64,000 bases of DNA from Streptomyces sp. B21-083 (GCF_036898825.1 NZ_JARUND010000001.1:2232001-2296000); one strand, 5' to 3'; counted from the first letter of the stretch, positions 1-12,983 are shown. Translations and numbers: made by a program. The notes: generated by a model not told the origin, from the sequence alone.

Positions 1-701
1 CGCTGCCACACCATGTAGATGAGGTGGCGCCCGGACTTGTTCGCCGGAAGCTTGCCGTTCCAGGAGTAGTTGGCCTCGACGTTGCCCGGGGTGCCGTTGA
101 GCGGCGGGTGGTCGACGCTCAGGAACGGCTGGGACTCCAGCGCGTCCCAGGTGAGGGTCTTGGTCGGGTCGAAGCCGTCCTTGGTGATGTAGACGTAGAA
201 CCAACCCGGGTGCGCCGCCCACGCGTTGTACGCGAAGTCGACGTTGGCGCCCGAGGTGAGATGGGTCAACGGCCAGTCGGCGCTGGGGGTGTTGAACCCG
301 GTGAAGTTGGGGTTGCCACCGCTGCAGAGCTGACCGTCCGGGACGAAGCCCCGGGTGCGGCCAGCGCCGTCCGAGCGCAGCACCGAGAACCAGTTGTAGA
401 ACGGCGTTGTCCCGCTGACCTGTTGGGCCGTCTTGCAGGCCGGGTTGATCGCCTTGATCTCACCGGTGTCCGTGAGGGCGTCCTCCCAGCACAGGAAGGT
501 GCGGCTGCCGGGTTTCATCGGGGTGCCGTGGGCCTCCGCGTCACCGCCCGCCGTGACGACCAGACCGAGGGCCGGAATCGCGGTGAGCAGGGCCAGGAGG
601 ACGAGGAGAAGGGCCCTGCCTCGGGTGGGGAGTGGTAATCGGCGTGGGGTGCGGGGGGAAGGTGAGGAGGGTGGGGAGGTCGAGGTGCGTGTCAGGTCCA
701 T
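1..701 (-). CDS. Secreted lytic polysaccharide monooxygenase (AA10), cut by window edge
   Basis: Copper enzyme that cleaves crystalline cellulose or chitin oxidatively outside the cell. The reading frame runs leftward off the window, so the C-terminus is missing and about 233 residues are visible. It starts with a basic stretch and a hydrophobic signal segment (about residues 25-50) ending in AEAHG. Cleavage there exposes His1, which forms the copper histidine brace. AA10 features follow: the GTPMKPGSRTFLC start, GGNPNFTG, an internal copper histidine near PLTHLTSGA, and WFYVYITKDGFDPTK near the cut. The ATG at 701 follows a strong GAAGGAGAT ribosome site. Two CebR-type boxes lie 139-192 bases upstream, suggesting induction by cellobiose and therefore a cellulose-active enzyme; substrate is inferred. 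A cellulose-binding domain could follow outside the window. Confidence 0.9.
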   Translation of the reverse strand, partial: MDLTRTSTSPPSSPSPRTPRRLPLPTRGRALLLVLLALLTAIPALGLVVTAGGDAEAHGTPMKPGSRTFLCWEDALTDTGEIKAINPACKTAQQVSGTTPFYNWFSVLRSDGAGRTRGFVPDGQLCSGGNPNFTGFNTPSADWPLTHLTSGANVDFAYNAWAAHPGWFYVYITKDGFDPTKTLTWDALESQPFLSVDHPPLNGTPGNVEANYSWNGKLPANKSGRHLIYMVWQ

Positions 702-839
702 GTCATGATCTCCTTCAGTCGTACGCGGTGCGCCGTACGTCGTGCGGTACGTACGGAACGTGCGGGTGAAGGGGCGCGCCCGACTGGGGGCGCGCGTGCT
801 GCGCGATGCGCACGGTGTGATGCGTGGGGGGTGGTGAGG

Positions 840-853
840 TGGGAGCGGTTCCC
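840..853. promoter_or_regulatory. Second, degenerate CebR-like box
   Basis: TGGGAGCGGTTCCC matches the CebR consensus at 11 of 14 positions and sits 40 bases centre-to-centre from the perfect box. It may be a weaker second site for cooperative repression; binding is inferred. Confidence 0.5.
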
Positions 854-855
854 GC

Positions 856-1467
856 TTACGGGTTCCGGTCCGCTCGGTATGGGAGCGCTCCCACCTCACT
901 CTCCAACGAAGCTAGCGCCGCGGGGTGAAGTTGTAAACGCCTGACGCACAAGGGCCGCACACAGATGACTGGAGTTCCCGGGGTACGGTCGCGCTCACCG
1001 CCGAACAGCCGCGCGGAGATCGGGTCGGCGCGTGGTCTGCGGGACCGGGCTCGCGGTGGGCGGCCGGTGGGCGGCTCGATCGTGAACTCGGTGTGCCCCG
1101 GGGCGATATCCACGTCGATGCGGCCCCGGTGCGGGGCTATGACGGCCGACACGATGGCGAGGCCGAGGCCCGACCCCCCGTCCTGGGAACCACTGCGGGC
1201 GCGGGAGGCGTCGGCCCGGGTGAAGCGTTCGAAGACGGACGGGAACAGGTGCGGCGGGATGCCTGGGCCGTCGTCGCGTACGCGGATGACGCACCGGTAG
1301 TCCACGACCTCGACGCAGGCCGCCGCCGTCGTGCCACTGGGCGGGTGAACCCGTGCGTCGGCCAGCAGGTTGGCCACCATCCGGCGCGGCCGGGCCTCGT
1401 CACCGGCGGCCAGCACCGGGGGGGGCACACGGACGTTGTCGCCGCGAACCCCAGAAGTGCCAGACAT
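856..1467 (-). pseudogene. Histidine-kinase ATPase-domain remnant
   Basis: The translation carries the C-terminal ATP-binding core of a sensor histidine kinase: N-box-like MVANLLADARVH, G1 box RDDGPGIP, F box FERFTRAD and G2 box GGSGLGLAIV. There are no membrane segments, HAMP region or phospho-acceptor histidine: the frame opens in the middle of the ATPase domain. The second N-box Asn and the usual Thr are replaced. After the domain the frame runs on into low-meaning sequence that crosses the CebR boxes, so the original stop is probably lost. No response regulator is adjacent. Best read as a decayed kinase; a functional ATPase fragment is unlikely. Confidence 0.6.
880..893. promoter_or_regulatory. 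CebR operator
   Basis: A perfect 14-base palindrome, TGGGAGCGCTCCCA, identical to the consensus bound by the cellobiose-responsive LacI-family repressor CebR of Streptomyces. It lies upstream of the leftward polysaccharide monooxygenase gene and is the only intact gene it could control here. Confidence 0.88.
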
Positions 1468-1559
1468 GTCCTGATCGTGCCCCGGTTGCCTGGGGGAACC
1501 CGGTGTCTAACCTGAGCCCAGGCCCATGTCCTGACACCGCCTGCCTCCCCGCACAGCAC

Positions 1560-1593
1560 AGGGCCGCACCCCCGTCACCGGGGATGCGGCCCT
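1560..1593 (-). terminator. Hairpin downstream of acnA
   Basis: A strong stem with arms AGGGCCGCA and TGCGGCCCT plus inner C/G pairing lies 39 bases past the aconitase stop codon. It likely ends acnA transcription. Confidence 0.6.
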
Positions 1594-1631
1594 CAACTGC
1601 CTTACCGGAACCGCTACTTGGCCGAGGTGGC

Positions 1632-4376
<2,745 letters not shown>

Positions 4377-4424
4377 TCATCGCATCCTGCCGCCACAACG
4401 CTTAACCGATCCGCTAAGGTAAGG

Positions 4425-4443
4425 CTAAGTTAGGCAAGCCTTA
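4425..4443. promoter_or_regulatory. Iron-box-like sequence upstream of acnA
   Basis: CTAAGTTAGGCAAGCCTTA matches about 14 of 19 positions of the DtxR-family (DmdR1/IdeR) box TTAGGTTAGGCTAACCTAA, and further TAAGG/TTAGG half-sites overlap it between 4413 and 4444. Iron control of an iron-sulfur enzyme would make sense, but binding is inferred. Confidence 0.4.
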
Positions 4444-4453
4444 GTGGCAGAGA

Positions 4454-4471
4454 TATCTCGATGTCGAGATA
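4454..4471. promoter_or_regulatory. 18-base perfect palindrome in the acnA promoter
   Basis: TATCTCGA-TG-TCGAGATA has 8-base perfect arms and a 2-base centre. It lies about 90 bases upstream of the acnA start and also upstream of the rightward DUF4236 gene. The shape suits a winged-helix MarR-type regulator. TamR, reported to act at the aconitase gene of S. coelicolor, is a candidate, but I am not certain of its exact consensus. Confidence 0.55.
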
Positions 4472-4556
4472 ACTCTAGTACATGGGCGGCGAATGGTCAT
4501 GCCCGGCCGCGGTGCGATGTGGCCATCACCGCGCCGATCCGGGGTAACCGACCCCC

Positions 4557-4757
4557 ATGCCTCTCACCTTCCGCAAGAGCTTCCGGATACTTCCCGGCGT
4601 ACGCCTGAACATCAACAAGGGCTCCTGGTCGATCACGACCGGAGGCGGCAGCCACGGGCCGCGGCACACCCACAGCAGCACGGGGCGCCGCACGACATCG
4701 ATGGACCTGCCCGGACCGTTCGGCTGGCGCCGCACCCGTTCCGCCAAGCGCCGCTGA
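4557..4757 (+). CDS. DUF4236 family small protein
   Basis: A 66-residue protein matching the DUF4236 N-terminal signature: FRKSFRILPGVRLNINKGSW followed by a Gly-rich turn. The family has no established biochemical role and occurs in many bacteria, often beside other domains; here it stands alone. The C-terminus is basic (WRRTRSAKRR). It lies between acnA and the HTH-MurA gene, about 65 bases before the latter, and is probably expressed from the acnA-divergent promoter. Confidence 0.75.
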   Translation: MPLTFRKSFRILPGVRLNINKGSWSITTGGGSHGPRHTHSSTGRRTTSMDLPGPFGWRRTRSAKRR

Positions 4758-4793
4758 CGGTACGTCACCCGCACGGACTCCCCAGAAGGCGCC

Positions 4794-4809
4794 ATCTCAT
4801 ATCTGAGAT
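4794..4809. promoter_or_regulatory. Inverted repeat just before the HTH-MurA start
   Basis: ATCTCA-TATC-TGAGAT sits 13 bases before the ATG of the HTH-MurA fusion, overlapping where its promoter or leader must be. It could be the target of the fusion's own DNA-binding domain; this is inference. Confidence 0.4.
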
Positions 4810-4821
4810 AACCTCGATCCC

Positions 4822-6351
4822 ATGGCAGACGACTACCTCGTACGTATCGGCAAGCTCATCCGTGACGCCAGGCAGCACCGTGGCTGGACACAGACGCAGC
4901 TTGCCGAGGCACTCGGCACCAGCCAGAGCGCGGTCAACCGCATCGAGCGCGGCAATCAAAACATCAGCCTTGAGATGATCGCTCGAATCGGTGAAGCCCT
5001 CGACAGCGAAATCGTCTCGCTGGGGTATGCGGGGCCGATGCATCTGCGCGTGGTCGGCGGTCGTCGGCTGTCCGGCGCCATCGACGTCAAGACCAGCAAG
5101 AACGCGTGTGTCGCGCTGCTGTGCGCCTCGCTCCTCAACAAGGGGCGCACGGTGTTGCGCCGCGTCGCCCGCATCGAAGAGGTGTACCGCCTGTTGGAGG
5201 TGCTCAACTCGATCGGCGTACGGACGCGGTGGATCAACGACGGCGTGGACCTGGAGATCGTGCCGCCGGCCGAGCTGGACATGGCGGCCATCGACGCCCA
5301 GGCCGCTCGCCGGACCCGCTCGATCATCATGTTCCTCGGCCCGCTGCTGCACCGCATGGACAGCTTCCGGCTGCCGTACGCGGGTGGCTGCGACCTCGGC
5401 ACCAGGACCATCGAGCCGCACATGATCGCGCTGCGCCGGTTCGGGCTCGACATCGCGGCGACGGAGGGGCTCTACCACGCCCGCGTCGACCGCTCCGTCT
5501 CCCCCGGCCGCCCGATCGTGCTGACCGAGCGCGGGGACACCGTCACCGAGAACGCGTTGCTGGCCGCCGCCCGGCACGCGGGCGTGACCGTCATCCGCAA
5601 CGCGTCCTCCAACTACATGGTCCAGGACCTGTGCTTCTTCCTGGAGGCGCTGGGCGTACGGGTCGAGGGCATCGGCACGACGACGCTCACCGTGCACGGC
5701 GTACCGACCATCGACGTCGACGTGGACTACTTCCCCTCCGAGGACCCGGTGGAGGCGATGAGTCTCCTGACGGCGGCGGTCGTCACCGAGTCCCAACTGA
5801 CCGTGCGCCGGGTGCCGATCGAGTTCCTGGAGATCGAACTGGCGGTCCTGGAGGAGATGGGGCTCGACCACGACCGTACGGCGGAGTACTTCGCGGACAA
5901 CGGCCGTACCCGGCTGGTAGACCTGACGGTCCGGCCCTCCAAGCTGGAGGCGCCGATCGACAAGATCCACCCGATGCCGTTCCCGGGCCTGAACATCGAC
6001 AACGTGCCGTTCTTCGCGGCCATCGCGGCCTCGGCCCAGGGCAAGACCCTCATCCACGACTGGGTCTACGACAACCGCGCGATCTATCTGACCGACCTGA
6101 ACCGCCTCGGCGGACGCCTCCAACTCCTCGACCCGCACCGCGTCCTGGTCGAGGGCCCGACCCGCTGGCGGGCGGCCGAGATGATGTGCCCGCCCGCGCT
6201 GCGACCGGCGGTGGTGGTCCTGCTGGCGATGATGGCGGCGGAGGGCACGTCCGTACTGCGGAACGTGTACGTCATCAACCGGGGGTACGAGGACCTGGCG
6301 GAGCGGCTCAACTCGGTGGGGGCGCAGATCGAGATCTTCCGGGACATCTGA
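4822..6351 (+). CDS. HTH-MurA fusion: UDP-GlcNAc 1-carboxyvinyltransferase paralogue
   Basis: Residues 5-65 form an XRE-type helix-turn-helix (WTQTQLAEALGTSQSAVNRI). From about residue 73 a complete MurA/EPSP-fold follows. It keeps the N-terminal Lys-Asn pair (TSKNAC), the loop cysteine that reacts with phosphoenolpyruvate and fosfomycin (YAGGCDLGTRTIEPH), and the FPGLNIDN region. MurA transfers enolpyruvate to UDP-N-acetylglucosamine, the first committed step of peptidoglycan precursor synthesis. At 509 residues it is one MurA (about 420-440) plus the HTH. Streptomycetes usually have a separate plain MurA, so this is a paralogue. It may couple precursor state to transcription, but regulatory activity is inferred only from the fused domain. 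Confidence 0.9.
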   Translation: MADDYLVRIGKLIRDARQHRGWTQTQLAEALGTSQSAVNRIERGNQNISLEMIARIGEALDSEIVSLGYAGPMHLRVVGGRRLSGAIDVKTSKNACVALLCASLLNKGRTVLRRVARIEEVYRLLEVLNSIGVRTRWINDGVDLEIVPPAELDMAAIDAQAARRTRSIIMFLGPLLHRMDSFRLPYAGGCDLGTRTIEPHMIALRRFGLDIAATEGLYHARVDRSVSPGRPIVLTERGDTVTENALLAAARHAGVTVIRNASSNYMVQDLCFFLEALGVRVEGIGTTTLTVHGVPTIDVDVDYFPSEDPVEAMSLLTAAVVTESQLTVRRVPIEFLEIELAVLEEMGLDHDRTAEYFADNGRTRLVDLTVRPSKLEAPIDKIHPMPFPGLNIDNVPFFAAIAASAQGKTLIHDWVYDNRAIYLTDLNRLGGRLQLLDPHRVLVEGPTRWRAAEMMCPPALRPAVVVLLAMMAAEGTSVLRNVYVINRGYEDLAERLNSVGAQIEIFRDI

Positions 6352-6641
6352 CGCGACGATGCCGCCGCACCCGCCCGGCCTACGGTGAGGTGGCGGGTCG
6401 AGGAGAGGGTGTGGCGGCAGCTGTGGGACTTCTCCGGGACTTTGCGCCTACGCCGGGCTCCATGGCCGCGCACCACGAACGCGGGTACCGGGTGTGCGGC
6501 GGTGGCAGTCGAGGGTGAGTTCGAGTTCGCCTGCGACGGGGTCATCGAACACCTTTGCTGCCCCCGATGCTCGCCCTCACGTGGTGTCGTCCCGAGGCCG
6601 CTGCCGCGAAAGTGCACAAAGCGCACGAGGCACACGAAGCA

Positions 6642-6676
6642 GAGAAACCCCAGCCGGCGTGCGGCTGGGGTTTCTC
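6642..6676. terminator. Strong hairpin between convergent genes
   Basis: A perfect 14-base stem (GAGAAACCCCAGCC pairing with GGCTGGGGTTTCTC) around a 7-base loop lies between the HTH-MurA gene and the convergent arabinofuranosidase gene. It can end transcription from both sides. I see no gene in the rest of 6352-6780. Confidence 0.8.
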
Positions 6677-6780
6677 AACGTGGTGCGTATCGGTCAGCAG
6701 GTGGAGTCGTCCACGGCGTAGACCGCTCGTCTACGGGTTGGCGGACCGCACCCCGTCGTGGTCACCGTGGATCCGGCGGG

Positions 6781-8888
<2,108 letters not shown>

Positions 8889-8904
8889 GTTCGCAATACC
8901 GAAC
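8889..8904. promoter_or_regulatory. GTTCG-N6-CGAAC palindrome
   Basis: GTTCGCAATACCGAAC has perfect 5-base arms. A TCGAAATATCGA element lies 7 bases further on. IclR-family operators often have this shape. No regulator gene is adjacent, so the target and regulator are unknown. Confidence 0.4.
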
Positions 8905-9000
8905 ATAGGTCGAAATATCGAGCCTTCTGGATCATAGGGAATCTGTGAACAGCGTCAATACCTCTCACACGGTTCGAGCAACGCCGATCATCCACAAGGC

Positions 9001-9610
9001 TTGAGTAACGAAACTCCGCAGGTCAGCCGCTCGAACGGCCGGGCTGCGCGGCGGAGGCCCAGCCGATCACCGAGGTGCCGGCGCGGAGTGTGCGATGGGC
9101 GCGCTGCCGGGCACAGCCCGCGCTTGACGCGTCACCGTACGTGCGCTCCGGCGTGCTGCCGAGCACGGCAATCAGGAAGCCGTCGATGCCTTGGTGGAGG
9201 CAAGCCTCGGCATGGCGCCCACCTTGGCTGCGGGGCGCGAGGGCCGTGTCACCACGTGCCCTCGCGACCACGGAGCACCCCGCGACCTGATCGACGTGTT
9301 CGCGGCGTCCCGCCGCTGGACCAATGCCGCGCTCGAGGAGTTCGGCCGCCGGCACGCTCGTGGCCGCTTCGAGCGCGAAAATCCGCAGTCGAACCTGACG
9401 GGCGCCGAGTGGACTGACGACGAAGCCTTCGGCGCCTACGGGCTCAGTGACGCCACCATCAGCGCACTCCGCGCTTGGGCCTTCAGCGGGCCGCCGACCT
9501 CGCGGCCCGTCTCCTCGAAGAAACCGATGATCCGCACGTTGACTGATCACTTCTGGGCGAGACGTATCTGCCGGCGATCAGAGCAAGAGCGCCGAGAGCG
9601 CAAGGAATGA
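9001..9610 (+). pseudogene. Decayed, frameshifted gene of unknown family
   Basis: No single frame is convincing, but protein-like segments occur in series on the plus strand: SNETPQVSRSNGRAARRR near 9004; DLIDVFAASRRWTNAALEEF and GLSDATISALRAWA between about 9280 and 9480; and, one frame over, LQRAADLAARLLEETDDPHV ending at a stop near 9546. These look like one alpha-helical protein broken by frameshifts. I do not recognise the family. Confidence 0.3.
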
Positions 9611-9734
9611 GTACGCGGGAAAGCAGTCGGCCGTCGGTGTGCGTCCGCCAGAGCCCTCGCCCAGCCAGGACTCACCCGGGAGTGGGGTGACTCAACTGAC
9701 GGGCGGGGCTCCACGCGACGGCGGCCGACCGGTG

Positions 9735-10643
9735 TCAGGCGCTCAGTGCCGTCCGCAGGGTGGTGGCCATCAGGTCGATGGCCTCCTTCCCTTCCGGTGC
9801 CGGGCCGGTGTGGGTGAAGTAGTGGTCGACGCCCTCGAAGACGCGGTGGGTGACGGGGACGCCGGCGGCCTCCAGGGCCTTCGCGTAGGCGGCGCCCTCG
9901 TCGTGCAGCCGGTCGTTCCGCGCGGTGATGACCAGGGCGGGCGGCAGTCCGGCGAGGTCGTCGGCGAGTCCGGGTGAGACGAGCGGATGGGTGAGGTCCG
10001 CGGGGTCCGGGACGTAGGCGGCGGTGAAGATCCGCATGAGCTGGGGTGTGAGCAGCGGCTTGGCGATGGGCGAGGGCTTGGTGACCGGGTCGGCGACCTG
10101 GTCGAACGGCCCCGAGTCGAGGAGCTGGAGCCGGGGCGTGAAGGTGCCGCGGTCTCGTGCCGTGCGGCAGACCGCGGCGGTCAGGTTGGCCCCGGCGCTG
10201 TGTCCGCCCACGGCGAGTCGCGAGCCGTCCCAGCCATGGGCCTCACCGTTCTCGGCGACCCACGCGGTGACGTCGTACGCCTGGGTGACGGGCGCGGGGA
10301 ACCGACGTTGCGGGGCCACCGCGTAGTCCACGTTGATCACGACGCAGCCGGCCTTGGCCGCTATGTAGCGGCAGATGTGGTCGTCCTGTTCGGGGCGGGC
10401 GATCACGAAGCCGCCGCCGTGGAGGTTGACGTACACGGGGGCGGGGGTCTCGGCGCCGGCCGGCGGACGGTAGACGGTGCAGGTCACCGGGCCGGCACCG
10501 GTCTCCACCCGGAGGACCTCGGTGCGCTTCGGGATGTCGGTGAAGCGCAGGTCCTTGTGCACACGGGACATCACGCGGCCGAGCAGCAGCTGGATCGCTC
10601 GTGCCTGGATTCCGGGGCTGAATGGCATGGCTCGGTCACCCAT
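9735..10643 (-). CDS. HSL-type alpha/beta-hydrolase (carboxylesterase)
   Basis: A roughly 302-residue esterase of the hormone-sensitive-lipase family. The oxyanion motif is VNLHGGGFVIAR (about residue 73), the nucleophile elbow is GGHSAGANL, and the C-terminal catalytic histidine is in FEGVDHYFTH, with Asp in ITARNDRLHDEG. No signal peptide, so cytosolic. It would hydrolyse short acyl esters; the physiological substrate is unknown. GTG 10646, ATG 10643 and ATG 10628 are possible starts, none with a strong ribosome site. A perfect TATCAGG-ATT-CCTGATA palindrome sits 16 bases upstream and probably represses it. Confidence 0.88.
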   Translation of the reverse strand: MGDRAMPFSPGIQARAIQLLLGRVMSRVHKDLRFTDIPKRTEVLRVETGAGPVTCTVYRPPAGAETPAPVYVNLHGGGFVIARPEQDDHICRYIAAKAGCVVINVDYAVAPQRRFPAPVTQAYDVTAWVAENGEAHGWDGSRLAVGGHSAGANLTAAVCRTARDRGTFTPRLQLLDSGPFDQVADPVTKPSPIAKPLLTPQLMRIFTAAYVPDPADLTHPLVSPGLADDLAGLPPALVITARNDRLHDEGAAYAKALEAAGVPVTHRVFEGVDHYFTHTGPAPEGKEAIDLMATTLRTALSA

Positions 10644-10659
10644 CACTACAACGTTGAAC

Positions 10660-10676
10660 TATCAGGATTCCTGATA
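10660..10676. promoter_or_regulatory. TATCAGG-ATT-CCTGATA operator
   Basis: A perfect 7-base-arm palindrome lies immediately upstream of the esterase. The form suits TetR-type repressors, but no TetR gene lies nearby, so the regulator would be encoded elsewhere. Confidence 0.5.
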
Positions 10677-10990
10677 ATGAACGCTCCTCCCGCATCGCGC
10701 AATGGGGAGACGGGAACCGGCCTCGCCGCATGCCACTCGCCCGCCCGTGCACCCCTCTCCGTGAACCCAGGAGAGTGAACCCAGGCATCGCGGGCCGATG
10801 CCCGGAACCGGCAACGGTCGGCAATGTGCGGCCCGGCTCCAGCAGGCCGTCGAGGCCGCGACCGCCGCCGACGTCCTCACCCGAGACGTCAGCGGCACGG
10901 TCACTACCACGACCACGACCACGACCGAGGGAGCCCCCGAGGCCCGCATCGACGCGCTGCCCCCTGACGGCGACGGGCGGGGCCGGCACG
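10677..10990. other. Intergenic region with a short ACC/ACG tract
   Basis: About 310 bases with no supported gene. A low-complexity ACC/ACG trinucleotide run lies at about 10903-10927. The plus-strand frame through it (AARLQQAVEAATAADVLTRD, then a poly-Thr run) has no recognisable family. Confidence 0.4.
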
Positions 10991-11407
10991 TCAGTCCGTC
11001 ATGGCGTCCCGGACAAGGGCCGTGTCGACGAACTGTTCGAAGCGCACGATGAGTCCACCGCGTACGACGAAGTGGTGGGCCACGCGGACGGCGACCGGCT
11101 TGCCGGTGGCCTTGTTGGCGGCGGTGTAGCGGGCGAGGACGACGACGTTCTCGCCATCGACGACGTACGTGTCGTCGTGCGCGGCCCAGCCGTCCCAGTC
11201 CTGGCCCAGCTTCTCCATCACGTTGGCGGTGACGCCCTCGGGCGTGCGGTAGGTGCCGGCGAGCGGGAAGCCGGCCATCTCCGTCCACTCCACGTCGGGG
11301 GCGAGAGTGGCCCGCAGGGCCGCCAGGTCACCTGCCGCGGAGGCCAGGTACTGGCGGCGTACGACGTCGGCCGGACCCGTCGAGGCCGCGAACTCGGAGA
11401 CGGTCAT
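10991..11407 (-). CDS. SnoaL/NTF2-like protein
   Basis: A 138-residue small alpha+beta barrel protein: RRQYLASAAGDLAALRATLA, PDVEWTEMAGFPLAGTY and AHHFVVRGGLIVRFEQFVDT are typical of the SnoaL-like/NTF2-like fold. Members bind or isomerise small hydrophobic molecules or serve as stress-related accessory proteins; no specific function can be assigned. Its ATG lies 2 bases after the stop of the metallo-beta-lactamase-fold gene, so the two are co-translated and probably act together. Confidence 0.8.
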   Translation of the reverse strand: MTVSEFAASTGPADVVRRQYLASAAGDLAALRATLAPDVEWTEMAGFPLAGTYRTPEGVTANVMEKLGQDWDGWAAHDDTYVVDGENVVVLARYTAANKATGKPVAVRVAHHFVVRGGLIVRFEQFVDTALVRDAMTD

Positions 11408-11409
11408 GG

Positions 11410-12216
11410 TCAGCCCCACTTCATTTCGCCCTTGGCGACCTTCGCACCGATCTGAGCGGCGATCAGCATGCCGTTGTCGGGGTAGCGCTTGACCAGCGCC
11501 TCGGTCAGCGCCGCGCCGTCCGCGGCCTTGCCGAGCTCCTCCTCGAAGGCGACCAGGTACTCGCGGGTGGCGGAGATGGCGGTCGCGTCGGCCGGGGTGC
11601 CGGGCAGGCGGTGGCCGGGGACGACCAGCCGAGGGGCGAGGGCGGCCATCTCGTCGAGCAGGTCGATCCAGGCGGCGCGGTCGTCGGGGATGGCGGTGTC
11701 GGCGACCCAGACGTGCTCCTGCTGGAAGAGCAGGACGCCGCCGAGGAGGGTGCGGGACTCGGCCTGCCACAGGTAGTGGCGGTCGGGCAGCGCGGGGGTC
11801 CCGCCCTTCAGCTCGAAGCGGTGACCCTCCAGCGTGAGGTCACCGGTGAGCGGCTGGAGGTCGACCAGCCGGGCGGGCAGGTTGGGACCGAGGGCGGCCC
11901 ATGCCTTGAGCTTGCCCTCGTAGGAGTGCTGGATGTGCTCGATGACGATCGGGGTGGCCACGAACGTCGCGTCGGGGAACGCGTCGGCGATCACCTCGGC
12001 GCCGAAGTAGAAGTCGGGGTCGGCGTGGCTGACGAAGACCGTGGTCAGCGTCTTGCCCGAGTCGAGGATCTCCGCGGCGAGCCGGTGGCCGTCCGCGCGG
12101 GTGAACGCGGCGTCCACCAGCAGCGCCTCGTTCTCACCGGTGACGAGCGTGGCGGTCTTGTTCTTGCTGCCGGCCGGGAAATCCAGGTCCAGGACCTTGA
12201 AGGACAGGGCACTCAT
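11410..12216 (-). CDS. Metallo-beta-lactamase-fold hydrolase, variant metal motif
   Basis: A 268-residue MBL-fold protein: N-terminal strands with GENEALLVDAAFTRADGHRL, the metal-motif region VFVSHADPDFYFGAE, and a C-terminal GHRLPGTPADATAIS. The usual HxHxDH is changed to SHADPDFYFG, a known divergent subgroup that keeps the first His and the Asp; metal occupancy and reaction are uncertain. It is followed after 2 bases by a SnoaL-like gene and preceded, 86 bases away, by a DsbA-like gene on the same strand. Confidence 0.85.
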   Translation of the reverse strand: MSALSFKVLDLDFPAGSKNKTATLVTGENEALLVDAAFTRADGHRLAAEILDSGKTLTTVFVSHADPDFYFGAEVIADAFPDATFVATPIVIEHIQHSYEGKLKAWAALGPNLPARLVDLQPLTGDLTLEGHRFELKGGTPALPDRHYLWQAESRTLLGGVLLFQQEHVWVADTAIPDDRAAWIDLLDEMAALAPRLVVPGHRLPGTPADATAISATREYLVAFEEELGKAADGAALTEALVKRYPDNGMLIAAQIGAKVAKGEMKWG

Positions 12217-12302
12217 CGAAAGCTCCTTGCGGGTAAGGGGGTTGAGGGTGGTGAAGGGGGTGGGGGTGAGGGGGATGCGAAGGACAGTGGGGACGGGGAG
12301 GT

Positions 12303-12920
12303 TCAGGGGGTACGAAGGGTCGCGAGGCGCTGGTCGACCTCGTCGGCGGTGGCGTGGCCCCGGGCCAGGTCCGTGACACGGTCGCCGTCGACGGCCAGGA
12401 GGGTCGGGAAGCCGGTGACGCCCAGCGAGGCGGCGCGGTGGAAGTCGACTCCGGCCGCGTCCCGCGCCCCGGGCCCTTCGAAGGCGGCCACCACGGCGTC
12501 GGCGTCCAGGCCGGCCGTCTCGGCGACCTTCCGGTAGGTCGCCGGGTCGGAGAGGCTGAGGCCGTCGACGTAGAAGGCCCGCTGCAGCGCGATCGCGAGC
12601 TCAGCCGCACGGGCGGGGGCGGCTTCGCGCAGGGCGGCGACCCCGTGGGCGGCGACCTCCGAGTCCATCACGAACGAACCGTCGGCGATCAGATCCTCGT
12701 ACGCCCCACCGAACTCGGCACCGGTCAGCTCGGCGATCTGGGCGTTGGCACCCTGGACGTACCCGAACTGGCTGATCGGCACCCGGCGCGAGCCGGTGAA
12801 CAGACCGCCGGACACCACCTCCACCGGGATCTCCGGGTGGCGGGAGACGATCTCGCTCAGGGTTCCGGAGAACCCGTGCGACCAGCCGCAGTATGCGTCG
12901 AACGCGTAGACGAGCTTCAT
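12303..12920 (-). CDS. DsbA-family thioredoxin-fold protein
   Basis: Start ATG 12920 (MKLVYAFDAYCGWSHGF) gives 205 residues after a GAGGTCC ribosome site. The active-site motif is CGWS rather than CxxC, as in DsbA-like and FrnE-like dithiol proteins and in 2-hydroxychromene-2-carboxylate-isomerase relatives. The cis-Pro loop is TGFPTLLAVDG. No signal peptide, so cytosolic: it could reduce, isomerise or glutathionylate substrates. A GAC-type palindrome lies 64 bases upstream and a MarR gene sits behind it, suggesting redox- or electrophile-responsive expression of the DsbA-MBL-SnoaL set. Confidence 0.85.
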   Translation of the reverse strand: MKLVYAFDAYCGWSHGFSGTLSEIVSRHPEIPVEVVSGGLFTGSRRVPISQFGYVQGANAQIAELTGAEFGGAYEDLIADGSFVMDSEVAAHGVAALREAAPARAAELAIALQRAFYVDGLSLSDPATYRKVAETAGLDADAVVAAFEGPGARDAAGVDFHRAASLGVTGFPTLLAVDGDRVTDLARGHATADEVDQRLATLRTP

Positions 12921-12983
12921 GGGGGACCTCGGCAGGGGTGGGGCGCCCACCTGGTGCGAGCGCTTCGCCTGAGGAAACAGTAA

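Noticed and set aside
10798..11052. 84-codon frame with a poly-Thr run
   Set aside because: Low-complexity ACC/ACG tract, no ribosome site and overlap with the SnoaL-like gene; no family support.
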